This document shows positions 11,221-20,351 of a stretch of 64,000 bases of DNA, piece after piece. The stretch covers positions 878,051-942,050 of the forward strand of contig NZ_BMZE01000001.1 of the NCBI RefSeq assembly GCF_014652635.1, written 5' to 3'. The translations under genes were made by a program, and so were the position numbers. The notes under the pieces were generated by a model. It did no database searches and was not told the origin of the DNA. It saw nothing but the letters and a program-made list of their open reading frames with translations. The stretch's first letter is position 1. Each line of letters opens with the position of its first letter. Source of the stretch: Devosia pacifica (GTDB lineage: Bacteria > Pseudomonadota > Alphaproteobacteria > Rhizobiales > Devosiaceae).

Positions 11221-13698
11221 CTACGCCGTCGGCACTTGGACCCCCCAGATATCTTCCGCATATTGCCTGATGGTGCGGTCGGAGGAGAAGAACCCGACAT
11301 GCGCCGTATTGCAGATGGCCATGCGGTTCCACCTGGATTGATCAAGCCATAACGCATCGACCCGCTTTTGGGCTGCGACGTATGCATCAAAATCCCGCGC
11401 CACCATGAACCAGTCAGTATCGTACAGGCCACTGACGAGGTCGCGGTACCGGTTTGGATCATCGGGAGAGAACACGCCCGAAGCGATGGCATTCAGTGCC
11501 TCCTGAAGATCAGGCGAAGCATCAATGGCCGAGCGCGGGACTTCACTCTTGGCGCGTTTCGCCGCCACCTCATCCGTCGTGAGGCCGAAGATCACGATGT
11601 TGTCGTCCCCGACTTCTTCATGCATTTCGACATTCGCCCCATCCATCGTGCCGATAGTCAGCGCACCATTTGCCATGAACTTCATGTTGCCGGTACCCGA
11701 GGCCTCCATGCCGGCCGTCGAGATCTGCTCCGAAAGATCCGCCGCGGGGACGATCACCTCGGCAAGGCTGACATTGTAATTCGGCAGGAACACCACCTTC
11801 AGCAGCCCACGCACCGCCGGATCATTGTTGATGACCCTCGCGACATCGTTGATCAGCTTGATGACAAGCTTGGCATTCCAGTAGCTGGGCGCCGCCTTGC
11901 CCGCGAAGATCTTCACCCGCGGTACGAAATCGCGCTCCGGATGGGCACGGATTTCATCATACGCGGCAACCGCCTGAATGATATTCAGCAATTGCCGCTT
12001 GTATTCGTGAATACGCTTGATCTGCACGTCAAACATCGCCTCGGGCGAAACTCGCACCCCGAGACGCTCGCGGATGAGTTCGGCAAGCCGCGTCTTGTTC
12101 TCGAGTTTGACGGCCGCAAAACGCTTCTGAAAGCTGGGATCGTCGGCATAGGCGCCAAGCTCTTCAAGCTTTCTGATATCATCGAGAAACGCGTCACCAA
12201 TCGTCTCGCTAAGCAGCGAGGTCAGTCCGGGATTGCACTGCATCAGCCATCGGCGTGGCGTTATGCCATTGGTCTTGTTGTTGATCCGGTCCGGGTAGAG
12301 CTTGTGCAGATCGGAGAAAACCGTCTGCTTCATCAGCTCGGTATGGAGCGCCGAAACCCCGTTGATCTTGTGTGAGCCGACAAAGGCAAGTTGCCCCATC
12401 CGCACCCGCCGGCCGTTCTGCTCGTCGATCAGCGAAACGCGCGCGATCTGCTCGTCGGTGAACTTGGCGCGCTTGCGCGCCTCGGTAAGGATCTCGGCAT
12501 TGATCGCATAGACGATCTGCATGTGGCGAGGCAGCAGCCGTTCAAGCAGCGCTACGGGCCAGCTCTCAAGCGCCTCCGGCAGCAGAGTGTGATTGGTGTA
12601 GCCGAAAACGCCGCGGGTGAGCGTCCAGGCCTCGTCCCATTCAACCCCGTGGATATCGATCAGGATGCGCATCATCTCGGCGATCGAGATTGCCGGGTGC
12701 GTGTCGTTGAGCTGGATCGCCACCTTGTCCGGCAAAGAGCCGAGATCGCCATATTGCTGCAAATGCCGGCGAACGATGTCCTGCAACGAGGCTGACGAGA
12801 AGAAGTATTCCTGGCGCAGCCGAAGCTCCTGGCCGGCAGGCGTTGAATCCGCCGGATAAAGCACGCGGGTAATCGCTTCGGCCCGCGCGCTTTCTTCAAG
12901 CGCGCCGATATGGTCGCCGGAGTTGAACTTGTCGAGCAGGATCGGATCGATCGGTTGCGCGCTCCATAGGCGCAGGGTGTTAACCCGCGCGGCCCGCCAC
13001 CCGACAATCGGCGTATCAAATGCCACCGCCAGCAGGTGCTCGTTCGGATGCCACTCCTGACGCAGTTCGCCGTCCGGGTCCGTCACGCCCTCGACATGCC
13101 CGCCGAAGCCGATTTCATACGCGCTCTCGCGCCGCTCGAATTCCCACGGATTGCCGTGCGCCAGCCACTCCTCCGGCAGCTCCACCTGCCAGCCTTCGCT
13201 CATCTCCTGGCGAAACAGCCCGTGCGCATAGCGGATCCCATAGCCATAGGCCGGGATCTTGAGGCTCGCCATGGATTCCATGAAGCAGGCGGCGAGCCGG
13301 CCAAGCCCGCCATTGCCAAGTGCTGCGTCCGGCTCAAGATCGATAAGATCGCCGAGATCCACCCCAAGATTGGTCAGCGCCTGCTGCACCGGCTCCATCA
13401 GCCCGGCATTGCTCATCGCGTCACGCATCAGCCGCCCGATGAGAAACTCAAGGCTGAGATAGTAGACCCGCTTGTTGGAGGTACGCCACGTCTCGCGCGA
13501 GCTTTCCATCCAGCGATCCATGATCCGGTCGCGCACGGCAAAGATTGTGGCGGCGAGCCAGTCATGCGGGCGCGCAACGATCGGATCCTTGCCGATCGAA
13601 TAGGTCAGTTTCTCGAGGATATGCGCCTGAAGCGCTTCAACAGTTACCTGGCGAGGCTCCGGGGTCGGGGCATCGAGAACCACTGACTTTTGCGACAT
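11221..13698 (-). CDS. glgP: Glycogen/maltodextrin phosphorylase GlgP (GT35)
   Basis: GlgP phosphorolyses alpha-1,4-glucan ends to glucose-1-phosphate using pyridoxal phosphate. The 825-residue protein has the family segments EPDAALGNGGLGRLAACFM (about residues 100-120), QIKRIHEYKRQLLN (about 547-560) and the PLP-lysine signature EASGTGNMKFMANGA (about 652-666, Lys in NMKF). The ATG at 13698 has GGGA about 7 bp upstream. It is the first gene of the operon, so degradation and synthesis enzymes share one transcript. The promoter should lie in the 80-bp gap before the antiporter gene or further upstream. Confidence 0.96.
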   Translation of the reverse strand: MSQKSVVLDAPTPEPRQVTVEALQAHILEKLTYSIGKDPIVARPHDWLAATIFAVRDRIMDRWMESSRETWRTSNKRVYYLSLEFLIGRLMRDAMSNAGLMEPVQQALTNLGVDLGDLIDLEPDAALGNGGLGRLAACFMESMASLKIPAYGYGIRYAHGLFRQEMSEGWQVELPEEWLAHGNPWEFERRESAYEIGFGGHVEGVTDPDGELRQEWHPNEHLLAVAFDTPIVGWRAARVNTLRLWSAQPIDPILLDKFNSGDHIGALEESARAEAITRVLYPADSTPAGQELRLRQEYFFSSASLQDIVRRHLQQYGDLGSLPDKVAIQLNDTHPAISIAEMMRILIDIHGVEWDEAWTLTRGVFGYTNHTLLPEALESWPVALLERLLPRHMQIVYAINAEILTEARKRAKFTDEQIARVSLIDEQNGRRVRMGQLAFVGSHKINGVSALHTELMKQTVFSDLHKLYPDRINNKTNGITPRRWLMQCNPGLTSLLSETIGDAFLDDIRKLEELGAYADDPSFQKRFAAVKLENKTRLAELIRERLGVRVSPEAMFDVQIKRIHEYKRQLLNIIQAVAAYDEIRAHPERDFVPRVKIFAGKAAPSYWNAKLVIKLINDVARVINNDPAVRGLLKVVFLPNYNVSLAEVIVPAADLSEQISTAGMEASGTGNMKFMANGALTIGTMDGANVEMHEEVGDDNIVIFGLTTDEVAAKRAKSEVPRSAIDASPDLQEALNAIASGVFSPDDPNRYRDLVSGLYDTDWFMVARDFDAYVAAQKRVDALWLDQSRWNRMAICNTAHVGFFSSDRTIRQYAEDIWGVQVPTA

Positions 13699-13778
13699 GA
13701 CGCAGTCCCATGTTCATTGTTTAAAATCCCCTCCGACCAGCACTTTTGCACTTAATCTTGAGCCTGGAAAGCCCTTGG

Positions 13779-15647
13779 CTATTCTGCAGAAGTGTCGGCC
13801 TTCGTTGGCTCTGGTCGCGGTCGTGTCTCTGCCGGCGTGCGTACGCCGCCTTCTTTTGCCTGTTCGACGGCATTGGAGAGCAGCAGATCCGTGCCCGAGC
13901 GCACATCCCCGAGCATTTGAGCTTCAAACCGCAGCTTGTCACGCACACGCACACCGGCGACAACTTCGCGGATTTCGTGCTCTTCGGCACCGAGTATCCG
14001 TATTGCCTCGGCACCGAAGCTTATGGCCGACTCGAACAGTTCGCGGATCTCATATTCCACCCCGATATGACGCAGTTCCAGCGCATGCGCCCTGTCGAAG
14101 GATCGGGCCATCACCTTTACCAGCGGAAACTCGTCGCGGATCAGTTCGGCAATCCGGTTCGTCGCCTCTTTGTCGTCGACGCAGATCAGCACCAGGTCCG
14201 CTGTCGGCGCGCCGGCTGCATGCAGGATGTCAAGGCGACGGCCGTCTCCGTAATAGATTTTGAACCCGAAACGCGCTGCCGCCTCGATCATCTCCACATC
14301 ATTGTCGATGATGGAGATGGCATGCCCCTGCCCGAGTAGCGTTTGGCTCGCGATCTGGCCGAACCGGCCGAAACCGATCAGCAGCACCCGCTCGCTCATG
14401 TCATGCGCTACCTCGACGCCCTCGAGAGACTGCGTCCGTGCCGGCATGAAACGCCGATAGGCAATCAGCGCGAACGGCGTCACCATCATCGAAACGATAA
14501 CCGTGGCGGTAAAGACGGCGTTGGTCGGCCCGTCGATGAGGCCGGATGCATTTGCGGTCGTGTAGAGCACGAACGCGAATTCACCCCCTTGCGACATCAG
14601 CACCGCCCGCTCCATGGCTTCCTGATGGTCGCTCTTCATCATCCGCGCCAGCGCATAAATCGCCACCGACTTGACCAGCATGAAGCCAATAACGCCAATT
14701 GCGATTAACCCGGCATTCTCGAAAACCACGGCAAGCTCGAGCGACATGCCAACGGCTAGGAAGAACAGCCCGAGCAGGATACCGCGAAACGGCTCCACAT
14801 CCGCTTCAAGCTGGTGCCGGAAGCTCGAGGTCGACAACAGCACACCCGCGAGAAAAGCGCCCATGGCCATCGACAGTCCCGCCGACTGCATGAGCAATGC
14901 CGCACCGAGCACTACCAGCAACGCGCCAGCCGTCATCACTTCACGAATTTTCGCGGCTGCCAGCGCCGAAAATACCGGGTTCATGATCCTCCGCCCGAGG
15001 AAGATCAGCACCAGGACAGCACCAATTGCCACGCCAAACCCGATGACGCGCGCGGTGAGTGATTGATCGCCGGTTGCCGGCGACAGTAGAGCGACCACGG
15101 CGAGCAACGGCACGATTGCCAGATCCTCGAGCAACAGCACGGAGACCATCTTCTGGCCCGGCTCCGAGTTCAGTTCGCCGCGCTCCTGCAGGATCTGCAT
15201 GACGATGGCGGTGGAGGTCAAAACAAACCCCATGCCGAAAAGGAATGCGATCGGCAGACTGTAGCCGAGCAGCACGCCCACCCCGGTCAGCAGCGCACCA
15301 CAGAGCGCGACCTGGGCGATGCCAAGTCCGAAGATCTGGTGCCTCAGCGCCCACAGCCGGCGCGGCTGCATTTCAAGGCCAATGATGAAAAGGAACAGCA
15401 CCACGCCAAGTTCGGCAGCATGCAAGACAGCTTCCGGTTCCGCGATCAAACGCAGGCCGGATGGTCCAAGCACAAGGCCGGCAGCGAGGTAGCCAAGCAC
15501 CGAGCCAAGCCCCAGCCGCTTGAATAGCGGCACGGCAAATACTGCTGCTGCGAGAAGAATGACAACAGGAACAAGATCGAAACCGGCGCCGTGTGCAGCG
15601 TCTGCGGCGTGGGACGCAGCGGTCGATGAGTGATCCATGAAATGCAT
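13779..15647 (-). CDS. Kef-type monovalent cation:proton antiporter (CPA2) with RCK domain
   Basis: The product is about 622 residues: some 12-13 hydrophobic segments over residues 20-390 (Na_H_exchanger fold, with VLGYLAAGLVLGPSG near the start and FLAGVLLSTSSFRHQ mid-way), then a cytosolic RCK/TrkA-N domain beginning VLLIGFGRFGQIASQTLLG (about 412-430). KefB/KefC homologues exchange K+ for H+, and NAD(H) or glutathione adducts act on the RCK domain. I cannot tell which cation is carried. Starts GTG 15653, ATG 15647 and ATG 15638 are all in frame and none has a convincing ribosome site, so the start is uncertain. The C-terminal tail is charged and Pro-rich. It lies 83-90 bp downstream of the AI-2E-family gene on the same strand. 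Confidence 0.85.
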   Translation of the reverse strand: MHFMDHSSTAASHAADAAHGAGFDLVPVVILLAAAVFAVPLFKRLGLGSVLGYLAAGLVLGPSGLRLIAEPEAVLHAAELGVVLFLFIIGLEMQPRRLWALRHQIFGLGIAQVALCGALLTGVGVLLGYSLPIAFLFGMGFVLTSTAIVMQILQERGELNSEPGQKMVSVLLLEDLAIVPLLAVVALLSPATGDQSLTARVIGFGVAIGAVLVLIFLGRRIMNPVFSALAAAKIREVMTAGALLVVLGAALLMQSAGLSMAMGAFLAGVLLSTSSFRHQLEADVEPFRGILLGLFFLAVGMSLELAVVFENAGLIAIGVIGFMLVKSVAIYALARMMKSDHQEAMERAVLMSQGGEFAFVLYTTANASGLIDGPTNAVFTATVIVSMMVTPFALIAYRRFMPARTQSLEGVEVAHDMSERVLLIGFGRFGQIASQTLLGQGHAISIIDNDVEMIEAAARFGFKIYYGDGRRLDILHAAGAPTADLVLICVDDKEATNRIAELIRDEFPLVKVMARSFDRAHALELRHIGVEYEIRELFESAISFGAEAIRILGAEEHEIREVVAGVRVRDKLRFEAQMLGDVRSGTDLLLSNAVEQAKEGGVRTPAETRPRPEPTKADTSAE

Positions 15648-15662
15648 CCGCACGAACTAAAG

Positions 15663-15677
15663 GCGGACATTGTCCGC
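15663..15677. promoter_or_regulatory. 15-bp palindrome upstream of the antiporter gene
   Basis: GCGGACATTGTCCGC is a perfect inverted repeat with 7-bp arms around one central base. It lies 10-30 bp before the possible starts of the Kef-type gene, a position suited to an operator. No regulator in the window obviously matches it. Confidence 0.35.
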
Positions 15678-15736
15678 TAACGCACGAATTCGTCAACCGT
15701 CAGTGCAGCATGGCGGTGCTGCGTCAAGAAGGCAGC

Positions 15737-16990
15737 TCAGCGGCCGCCTTCTTCCACCCCGCTTGGCGCTGTTCCCTCAGGCGGCAGCATACGCTCCCTC
15801 TTTCGTTTCTCTTCTTCGGCCTCCGGCTCACGCTCTTCGCGTACAGCTTGGCCCGCGTTTTCGAGAACCAGTTCGTGCGCAGTTTTTGTGGGGCTTGTGC
15901 GAACCGGATTCTTCGGCCTCGAGGGTGGACCAGGCAAGGCATGGGACATGATGGAACTGCCGATCAGCAGTGCCGGCACGGCGATCAATCCGCCCACAGG
16001 CCCCCAGGCCCAGAGCCAGAAGGTAATCGACAGGAAGATAATGAACGGGTTGAGCGTCATTGTCCGGCCGATCAGGTGCGGCGTCAGCAACTGCCCTTCG
16101 AGGAAGTTGATCGCCATATAGCACCCGACCGGTAACAGGATGTTCTCTAACCCGGTCTGCGTGCCAAGCCCGACAGCGATGAGAATGACCCACATCGTCG
16201 CTTGCCCGACATAAGGGATATAGTTGAGCACCGCAGCCAGCGCGCCCCAAAGCAGCGGCGATGGCATGCCGATCGCCCACATCACCAGCGTCACCGCGAC
16301 GCCGACGCAGACATTGATTGCGGTGATCGACAGAAGATAGCGCGAGACCTTGTGCTCGACATCGCGGAATATATGCGCCGTACGCCAGCGCATTCGGCGG
16401 CTGATGCACAGGCTCAGCACCGATATACGTATGTGGTCGCGGGTGGCGAGGAAGAAGTAGAGGCTTGCGAGGAAAATACCGATTTGCGCCAAGATCGAAG
16501 GCGCGAGCAGCGCCACGCTGGTAACGGCCCCATTGTCCTCGACAGAAACCTCCATCCGCTGGTCGTTGCCCAAGAGCCCCCGGAATTGCTCCTGAAAGGT
16601 TCCGATCGATTCCAGTGGCTCTTGCAGGTTGGCGACCTGCGCTTGCAGATTGCGCCAGATCGCGGGAGCACGGGCCACCCATTCGGACAGCGGCATTGAA
16701 AACAGCAGCAGCCCGACGCCGATAAATATGAGGAAGGATAAAACTACCGTCGCGGCGGACAGCGCAGGGGGAACACCTCTGTTTTCCATCTTGTCGGCAG
16801 CGGGCCCAAACATCAGCCCGATCACGATCGCAAGGAAGACCGGTGCAATAATGACCCGCCCGGCTTGCAAGGCAACGAGCGCGATGACGGCGCCGACGAG
16901 TATGATCGCCATTCGGGAAATGTTAGACAGGACGCGTTCGAACTGACTGCCCGACATCGCCGCGGGGACACCCCCCGAACCATTGCTCAT
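15737..16990 (-). CDS. AI-2E family (PerM/TqsA-like) membrane transporter
   Basis: The 417-residue inner-membrane protein has paired hydrophobic segments at about residues 25-75 and 88-115, a long soluble stretch (about 120-190), then further segments to about residue 345. This is the layout of the AI-2E_transport family, with the characteristic PYVGQATMWVI stretch near 250. Family members include autoinducer-2 exporters and Na+/H+ antiporters, so the substrate is not fixed by homology. The C-terminal ~60 residues are charged and probably disordered (EREPEAEEEKRKRER). A GGAAC-N16-CGTT sequence on the same strand ends 35 bp before the start codon, suggesting EcfG-type stress control. Confidence 0.85.
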   Translation of the reverse strand: MSNGSGGVPAAMSGSQFERVLSNISRMAIILVGAVIALVALQAGRVIIAPVFLAIVIGLMFGPAADKMENRGVPPALSAATVVLSFLIFIGVGLLLFSMPLSEWVARAPAIWRNLQAQVANLQEPLESIGTFQEQFRGLLGNDQRMEVSVEDNGAVTSVALLAPSILAQIGIFLASLYFFLATRDHIRISVLSLCISRRMRWRTAHIFRDVEHKVSRYLLSITAINVCVGVAVTLVMWAIGMPSPLLWGALAAVLNYIPYVGQATMWVILIAVGLGTQTGLENILLPVGCYMAINFLEGQLLTPHLIGRTMTLNPFIIFLSITFWLWAWGPVGGLIAVPALLIGSSIMSHALPGPPSRPKNPVRTSPTKTAHELVLENAGQAVREEREPEAEEEKRKRERMLPPEGTAPSGVEEGGR

Positions 16991-17024
16991 AAATTACCCA
17001 GAATGTAAGTGCCCAGACGTCAAC

Positions 17025-17049
17025 AACGGGGGTAGCCTTGAAACGTTCC
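17025..17049 (-). promoter_or_regulatory. EcfG-type (general stress sigma) promoter for the AI-2E family gene
   Basis: Read on the minus strand, GGAAC (17049-17045) is followed after exactly 16 bases by CGTT (17028-17025). This is an exact match to the -35/-10 consensus of alphaproteobacterial EcfG/SigT sigma factors. The predicted transcript start, near 17018, is about 28 bases before the gene start at 16990. It lies in the 108-bp gap shared with a divergent nucleoside hydrolase gene. Confidence 0.65.
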
Positions 17050-17098
17050 GTCTGCTCTTAGCTGCACCATACTGAAGCCTATTTTCGGAGCCTGCCGC

Positions 17099-18040
17099 AT
17101 GCCCCGCAAAATCATTATCGACACAGACCCCGGCCAGGATGACGCAGTTGCCATTCTTCTGGCCCTCGCATCGCCGGAGGATTTGAACGTTCTCGGTATT
17201 GTTGCAGTCGCCGGCAATGTCGGCCTGGCGCAGAACGCCGAAAACGCGCTCAAGATCGTCGAGCTTTCTGGGCGAACAGATATACCGGTCTATGCCGGTT
17301 GCGCACGCCCGATGCGGCGTCCGCTGGTCACCGCCGAGCATGTGCATGGCGAAACCGGCCTGAACGGCCCCGACCTCCCCTCGCCCACAATTGCCCTTGA
17401 GGATCAGCACGGGGTCGATTTCATCATCGAAACGCTGCGGCAGGAGGAACCGGAAAGTGTCACTCTGTGCACCCTCGGCCCGCTGACAAATATTGCCATG
17501 GCGCTGGTTAAGGCGCCCGACATCGCGTCGCGAATAGCTGAGATCGTGATGATGGGCGGTGCGTATTTCGAGGTCGGCAACATCACGCCGGCCGCTGAGT
17601 TCAATATCTTCGTCGATCCCGAGGCCGCCGATATCGTCATGCGCTGCGGAGCGCCGCTGACGCTTTTGCCCCTCGATGCGACACATCAGGTGTTGACGAC
17701 CCGCCCCCGGCTCGATGCACTCGCCGCTATTGGCAATGCCGCTGGTGCTGCCGTTGCGAGCATGCTGGAGTTCTCAGAGCGCTTTGATCTCGAAAAATAC
17801 CAGAGCCAGGGCGCGCCCCTGCATGACCCCACCGTCATCGCCTACCTTCTCCAGCCAGAGATCTTCTCCGGTCGGCTCTGCAACGTCGAGATCGAGCTTG
17901 CCAGCGAGTTGACGCGCGGCATGACCGTAGCCGATTACTGGCATGTCACCGATCGTCACAAGAACGTGACTTTCATGCGCAGTGCTGATGCTGAAGCATT
18001 TTATTGTCTTCTGATCGAAAAGCTAAAAAAACTTCCCTGA
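17099..18040 (+). CDS. Inosine-uridine preferring nucleoside hydrolase family protein
   Basis: The enzyme class cleaves the N-glycosidic bond of ribonucleosides for base and ribose salvage. The 313-residue length is typical. The Ca-binding Asp cluster DTDPGQDDA is at residues 8-16 (family consensus DTDPGxDDA), followed by LGPLTNIA (about 125-132), a GGAYFEVGNITPAAEFN stretch (about 151-167) with the ribose-contacting N and E residues, and a C-terminal HDPTVI that supplies another Ca ligand. GGAG about 11 bp before the ATG is the likely ribosome site. Substrate preference (purine or pyrimidine) cannot be read from the sequence. It is monocistronic, divergent from the AI-2E gene. Confidence 0.9.
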   Translation: MPRKIIIDTDPGQDDAVAILLALASPEDLNVLGIVAVAGNVGLAQNAENALKIVELSGRTDIPVYAGCARPMRRPLVTAEHVHGETGLNGPDLPSPTIALEDQHGVDFIIETLRQEEPESVTLCTLGPLTNIAMALVKAPDIASRIAEIVMMGGAYFEVGNITPAAEFNIFVDPEAADIVMRCGAPLTLLPLDATHQVLTTRPRLDALAAIGNAAGAAVASMLEFSERFDLEKYQSQGAPLHDPTVIAYLLQPEIFSGRLCNVEIELASELTRGMTVADYWHVTDRHKNVTFMRSADAEAFYCLLIEKLKKLP

Positions 18041-18113
18041 ACTGACGAAACTGTTCCGCGAGTAGCGCCGTATCTCTCGATATCAACTCCATGAGGAATA
18101 TTGGGAGGACACT

Positions 18114-19292
18114 ATGAAGTTCTACGCAACACTAGCGGGCGCCACAGCACTTAGCTTGTCTGCAAGCCTCGCCTTCGCGCAGGAAAATCCGATGGTCGGC
18201 GGCGCGGAGATGTTCCCCGACCGCAACATCGTCGAAAACGCCGTCAATTCTGAAGATCACACGACCCTCGTTGCAGCCGTTCAGGCAGCAGGGCTAGTCG
18301 AGACGCTTCAAGGCGAAGGCCCGTTCACGGTGCTCGCCCCCACCAACGCTGCTTTCGATGCGCTGCCGGCCGGCACGCTAGAGGAGTTGCTGATGCCGGA
18401 GAACCGGGATCAGCTGGCTGAAATCCTGACCTGCCACGTCATCCCTGCAATGGCGATGTCGACCGATATCGTCTCGATGGTCGAGGATGACGGAGGCGCC
18501 CACACCGTCGAAACCGTAGGCGGCTGCACGCTGACGCTTGAGACCACTGCCGATGGCATGGTCACGGTCACTGACCAGAACGGCACCACCGCGACTGTCA
18601 CTATCGCCGATGTCCGTCAGTCGAATGGCGTCATCCATGTGATCGATGCTGTGCTGCTGCCGGCAAGCGAGCCCATGGACGATGCGGATATGTCGGATGA
18701 CAACGGCATGGAAGGCGACATGAGCAACGACGACATGTCGGATGATATGTCCTCGGATGGCATGTCGGGCGACAGCGAAATGTCTGAAGACGATATGGCC
18801 ATGGAGGGTGACTTCCCGATGGTCGGCGGTGCAGCCATGCTGCCAACCCGCAACATCGTCGAAAACGCCATGAATTCGGCTGACCACACCACCCTCGTGG
18901 CAGCGGTTCAGGCGGCAGGACTCGCTGAAACCCTCCAGGGCGAAGGCCCCTTCACGGTGTTCGCGCCGACTAACGCCGCGTTCGAGAATCTTCCCGAGGG
19001 CACCGTCGACACGCTGCTGATGGAAGAGAACCGGGACCAGTTGGTCAAGGTGCTGACCGCACATGTGGTGCCCGGCAATTTGTCAGCCGATGATCTGGCA
19101 AGCCGCGCGCGTGCTCATGGTGGCAGGTACAACATGGAGACGGTCAGTGGCGATGCACTGACAGCGGTTCTGCGCTCACCATATATCTACATCTTCGATG
19201 AGTCGGGCGGTGCTGCTCTCGTTACCCAGTCGGACGTTAACCAGTCGAACGGTGTCATTCACGTTGTCGATGACGTGCTGCTGCCGCGCTGA
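18114..19292 (+). CDS. Secreted protein with two fasciclin (FAS1) domains and a Met/Asp/Ser-rich linker
   Basis: The 392-residue product has a signal peptide (cleavage probably after AFA, residue 22) and two FAS1 domains at about residues 30-185 and 243-392. The two domains are near-duplicates: both start PMVGGA, share DHTTLVAAVQAAGL and ETLQGEGPFTV, and end in QSNGVIHV(I/V)D, so the gene arose by internal duplication. The first domain carries two cysteines that the second lacks. Between them (about residues 188-233) is a low-complexity linker built from Met, Asp, Ser and Gly, with many D-M pairs. FAS1 domains mediate adhesion or polymer binding outside the membrane. A strong GGGAGGA site precedes the ATG and an intrinsic terminator follows. 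Confidence 0.9.
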   Translation: MKFYATLAGATALSLSASLAFAQENPMVGGAEMFPDRNIVENAVNSEDHTTLVAAVQAAGLVETLQGEGPFTVLAPTNAAFDALPAGTLEELLMPENRDQLAEILTCHVIPAMAMSTDIVSMVEDDGGAHTVETVGGCTLTLETTADGMVTVTDQNGTTATVTIADVRQSNGVIHVIDAVLLPASEPMDDADMSDDNGMEGDMSNDDMSDDMSSDGMSGDSEMSEDDMAMEGDFPMVGGAAMLPTRNIVENAMNSADHTTLVAAVQAAGLAETLQGEGPFTVFAPTNAAFENLPEGTVDTLLMEENRDQLVKVLTAHVVPGNLSADDLASRARAHGGRYNMETVSGDALTAVLRSPYIYIFDESGGAALVTQSDVNQSNGVIHVVDDVLLPR

Positions 19293-19315
19293 TCGATCCA
19301 TGCGATGAACTTATG

Positions 19316-19346
19316 AAGGCCCCGCCCCGGCGGGGCCTTTGCTTTT
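19316..19346 (+). terminator. Intrinsic terminator after the fasciclin gene
   Basis: AAGGCCCCG (19316-19324), a CCCCGG loop and CGGGGCCTT (19331-19339) form a perfect 9-bp stem, followed by TGCTTTT. It lies 24 bp after the stop codon. Confidence 0.85.
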
Positions 19347-19391
19347 ACCGCTGTGCAATCTAATGTCGCGCTTCCACAGTGAGCGTCGTCC

Positions 19392-20003
19392 ATGGACCCC
19401 CTCGTTCTCCTCACCTTCACGATCGCCTACGCCATCGCAGTTCTGGTGCCCGGGCCCGGTGTCGCGGCGGTCGTCGCTCGCGCCTTGGGTGGCGGTTTTG
19501 CCAGCGCTCTGCCGATGGTGTTCGGCATTCTCGCTGGCGATCTTGTCTATTTCGTCTTTGCAATCTTCGGGCTCGCCGCTGTCGCCCACTATTTCGGCGC
19601 CGTTTTTGTTGTCATCCGCTGGCTCGGTGCCGCCTACCTGCTCTACATCGCCTATCGCTTCTGGACATCGCGTCCGGGCGATGAGCGGCTCAAGCCGAAG
19701 CACGAGAAGCCTGTTCGCACCTTCCTCGCAGGGTTTTCGCTCACCCTCGGTAACCCCAAGACCATGGTCTTTTATCTCGCCATTCTTCCAACCGTCGTGC
19801 CGCTCGACGCCATTTCGGCTCTTGCCTTCGCCGAATTGACCGCCGTGGTCGTGATCGTCCTCCTGTTGATCGGTTGTGGCTATGCGTGGCTCGCCTCAAG
19901 GGCACGCGAAATGCTGAAATCGCCGCGCGCGCTTGGACGTTTGAACAAGACGGCAGGCGCCATGATGGCCGCCGCAGCCAGCCTCGTCGTCCTTCAGCAC
20001 TAA
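19392..20003 (+). CDS. LysE family translocator (RhtB-type amino-acid/metabolite exporter)
   Basis: The 203-residue protein has about six hydrophobic segments and the LysE/RhtB N-terminal signature VLVPGPGVAAVVARALGGG (about residues 17-35) plus GFSLTLGNPKTMVFYLA (about 115-131), where the GNPK motif is diagnostic. Family members export amino acids such as lysine, threonine or homoserine lactones; the substrate here is unknown. It stands alone between an upstream terminator and a tRNA gene. Confidence 0.88.
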   Translation: MDPLVLLTFTIAYAIAVLVPGPGVAAVVARALGGGFASALPMVFGILAGDLVYFVFAIFGLAAVAHYFGAVFVVIRWLGAAYLLYIAYRFWTSRPGDERLKPKHEKPVRTFLAGFSLTLGNPKTMVFYLAILPTVVPLDAISALAFAELTAVVVIVLLLIGCGYAWLASRAREMLKSPRALGRLNKTAGAMMAAAASLVVLQH

Positions 20004-20056
20004 GCTGCAAAACCCCTTTGCCATCCTGCTCTCCCCTGCTAAGGAGTGCACCCGGC

Positions 20057-20133
20057 GGGCCTATAGCTCAATTGGTTAGAGCCGACCGCTCATAACGGTC
20101 TGGTTCCAGGTTCGAGTCCTGGTGGGCCCACCA
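20057..20133 (+). tRNA. tRNA-Ile2 (anticodon CAU, lysidine-modified type)
   Basis: The 77-nt cloverleaf has acceptor arms GGGCCTA and TGGGCCC, a D-arm with GCTC/GAGC, an anticodon stem GACCG/CGGTC around CTCATAA (CAT at 20091-20093), the TTCGAGT T-loop and an encoded CCA end. It lacks the C1-A72 mismatch of initiator tRNA. It resembles the alphaproteobacterial tRNA that TilS converts to a lysidine anticodon reading AUA. Elongator Met(CAU) is the alternative that sequence alone does not fully exclude. Confidence 0.85.
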
Positions 20134-20351
20134 GATATTTCAATGACTTAGCGAGAGTTTTGCTGCCGCCTCAGATCCACGTCCCGGGTTATGTCCCGGA
20201 GACAGGGTCCGGGTCATACAACCCTTCACGAGCGGTGATCATTGCGCTCAAGTTCGCCATGTGCCTGTTTTTTCTGATCGCCTCGGCATCCTGCCGGAAT
20301 GCTCGTCGCACTGTCGGCGCTCCGGCCCAACTCGTGCTATGCCTCGCATCA

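Noticed and set aside
20057..20133. Initiator or elongator tRNA-Met
   Set aside because: Acceptor base pairing excludes the initiator form. The overall sequence looks like the Ile2(CAU) type, though elongator Met is noted as a residual alternative.
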